Assembly (NCBI GenBank): GCA_019057975.1
Contig: JAHLWJ010000345.1
Span: 1 to 5,015 of the forward strand
Direction: 5' to 3'
DNA length: 5,015 nucleotides
Source of the DNA: Promethearchaeota archaeon
Lineage (GTDB): Archaea > Asgardarchaeota > Lokiarchaeia > Sigynarchaeales > SOKP01
The position numbers were made by a program, and so were the translations under genes. The notes under the pieces are model-generated. The model was given only the letters and a program-made list of their open reading frames with translations. It was not told the origin of the DNA and ran no database searches. How positions within the stretch are numbered: position 1 is the first letter of the stretch; the number at the start of each line of letters is the position of its first letter. Positions 4,982-5,015 of the stretch are shown in pieces.

Positions 4982-5015
4982 TGGGTGATATATGAGATAA
5001 GATTTTTTATTTAAA

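Overview
The window is a strongly AT-rich prokaryotic region, densely packed with small genes that look like accessory or antiviral-defence genes. Almost no gene has a Shine-Dalgarno sequence at a useful distance. Arginine is mostly AGA, and ATA isoleucine codons are common. Several starts have a TTTATATA-like box about 30-40 bases upstream. Together this fits an archaeon with leaderless or short-leader transcripts, possibly a low-GC Asgard/Lokiarchaeia-type genome. That assignment is inference: Bacteroidota also lack Shine-Dalgarno sites, and one TAnnTTTG match (upstream of the zinc-ribbon gene) keeps them possible.

Layout, read along the minus strand, which carries all genes but one. On the right, a three-gene operon (4716 to 3146) encodes a DUF5706-type membrane effector, a 71-residue protein that duplicates the tail of the cyclase, and a class III nucleotidyl cyclase. 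Cyclase plus DUF5706 membrane protein is the signature of Pycsar, in which a cyclic pyrimidine nucleotide made on infection triggers a membrane-damaging effector. Next come a small zinc-ribbon gene (2909-2694), a lone plus-strand gene for a 91-residue unknown protein (2213-2488), a HEPN-type protein with an R-x4-6-H motif (1950-1111), and the N-terminal 325 residues of an HNH-nuclease-like zinc protein that runs off the left edge (977-1).

The most unusual feature is a 39-base C-rich repeat (G-rich on the gene strand) present four times in one orientation: 1045-1083, 2545-2583, 2993-3031 and 4943-4981. The copies lie only between genes and divide the window into segments: Pycsar operon / zinc ribbon / 91-residue gene plus HEPN gene / HNH gene. 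Three of them sit 27-114 bases downstream of a minus-strand stop codon. Each places a T-tract before a G5-N6-G5-A-G3 block on the gene strand. They could be transcription-ending or pausing elements, or boundaries of exchangeable defence modules.

Functionally, the Pycsar operon should act as one abortive-infection unit. The HEPN and HNH proteins are candidate RNA- and DNA-directed nucleases of separate systems in the same island.
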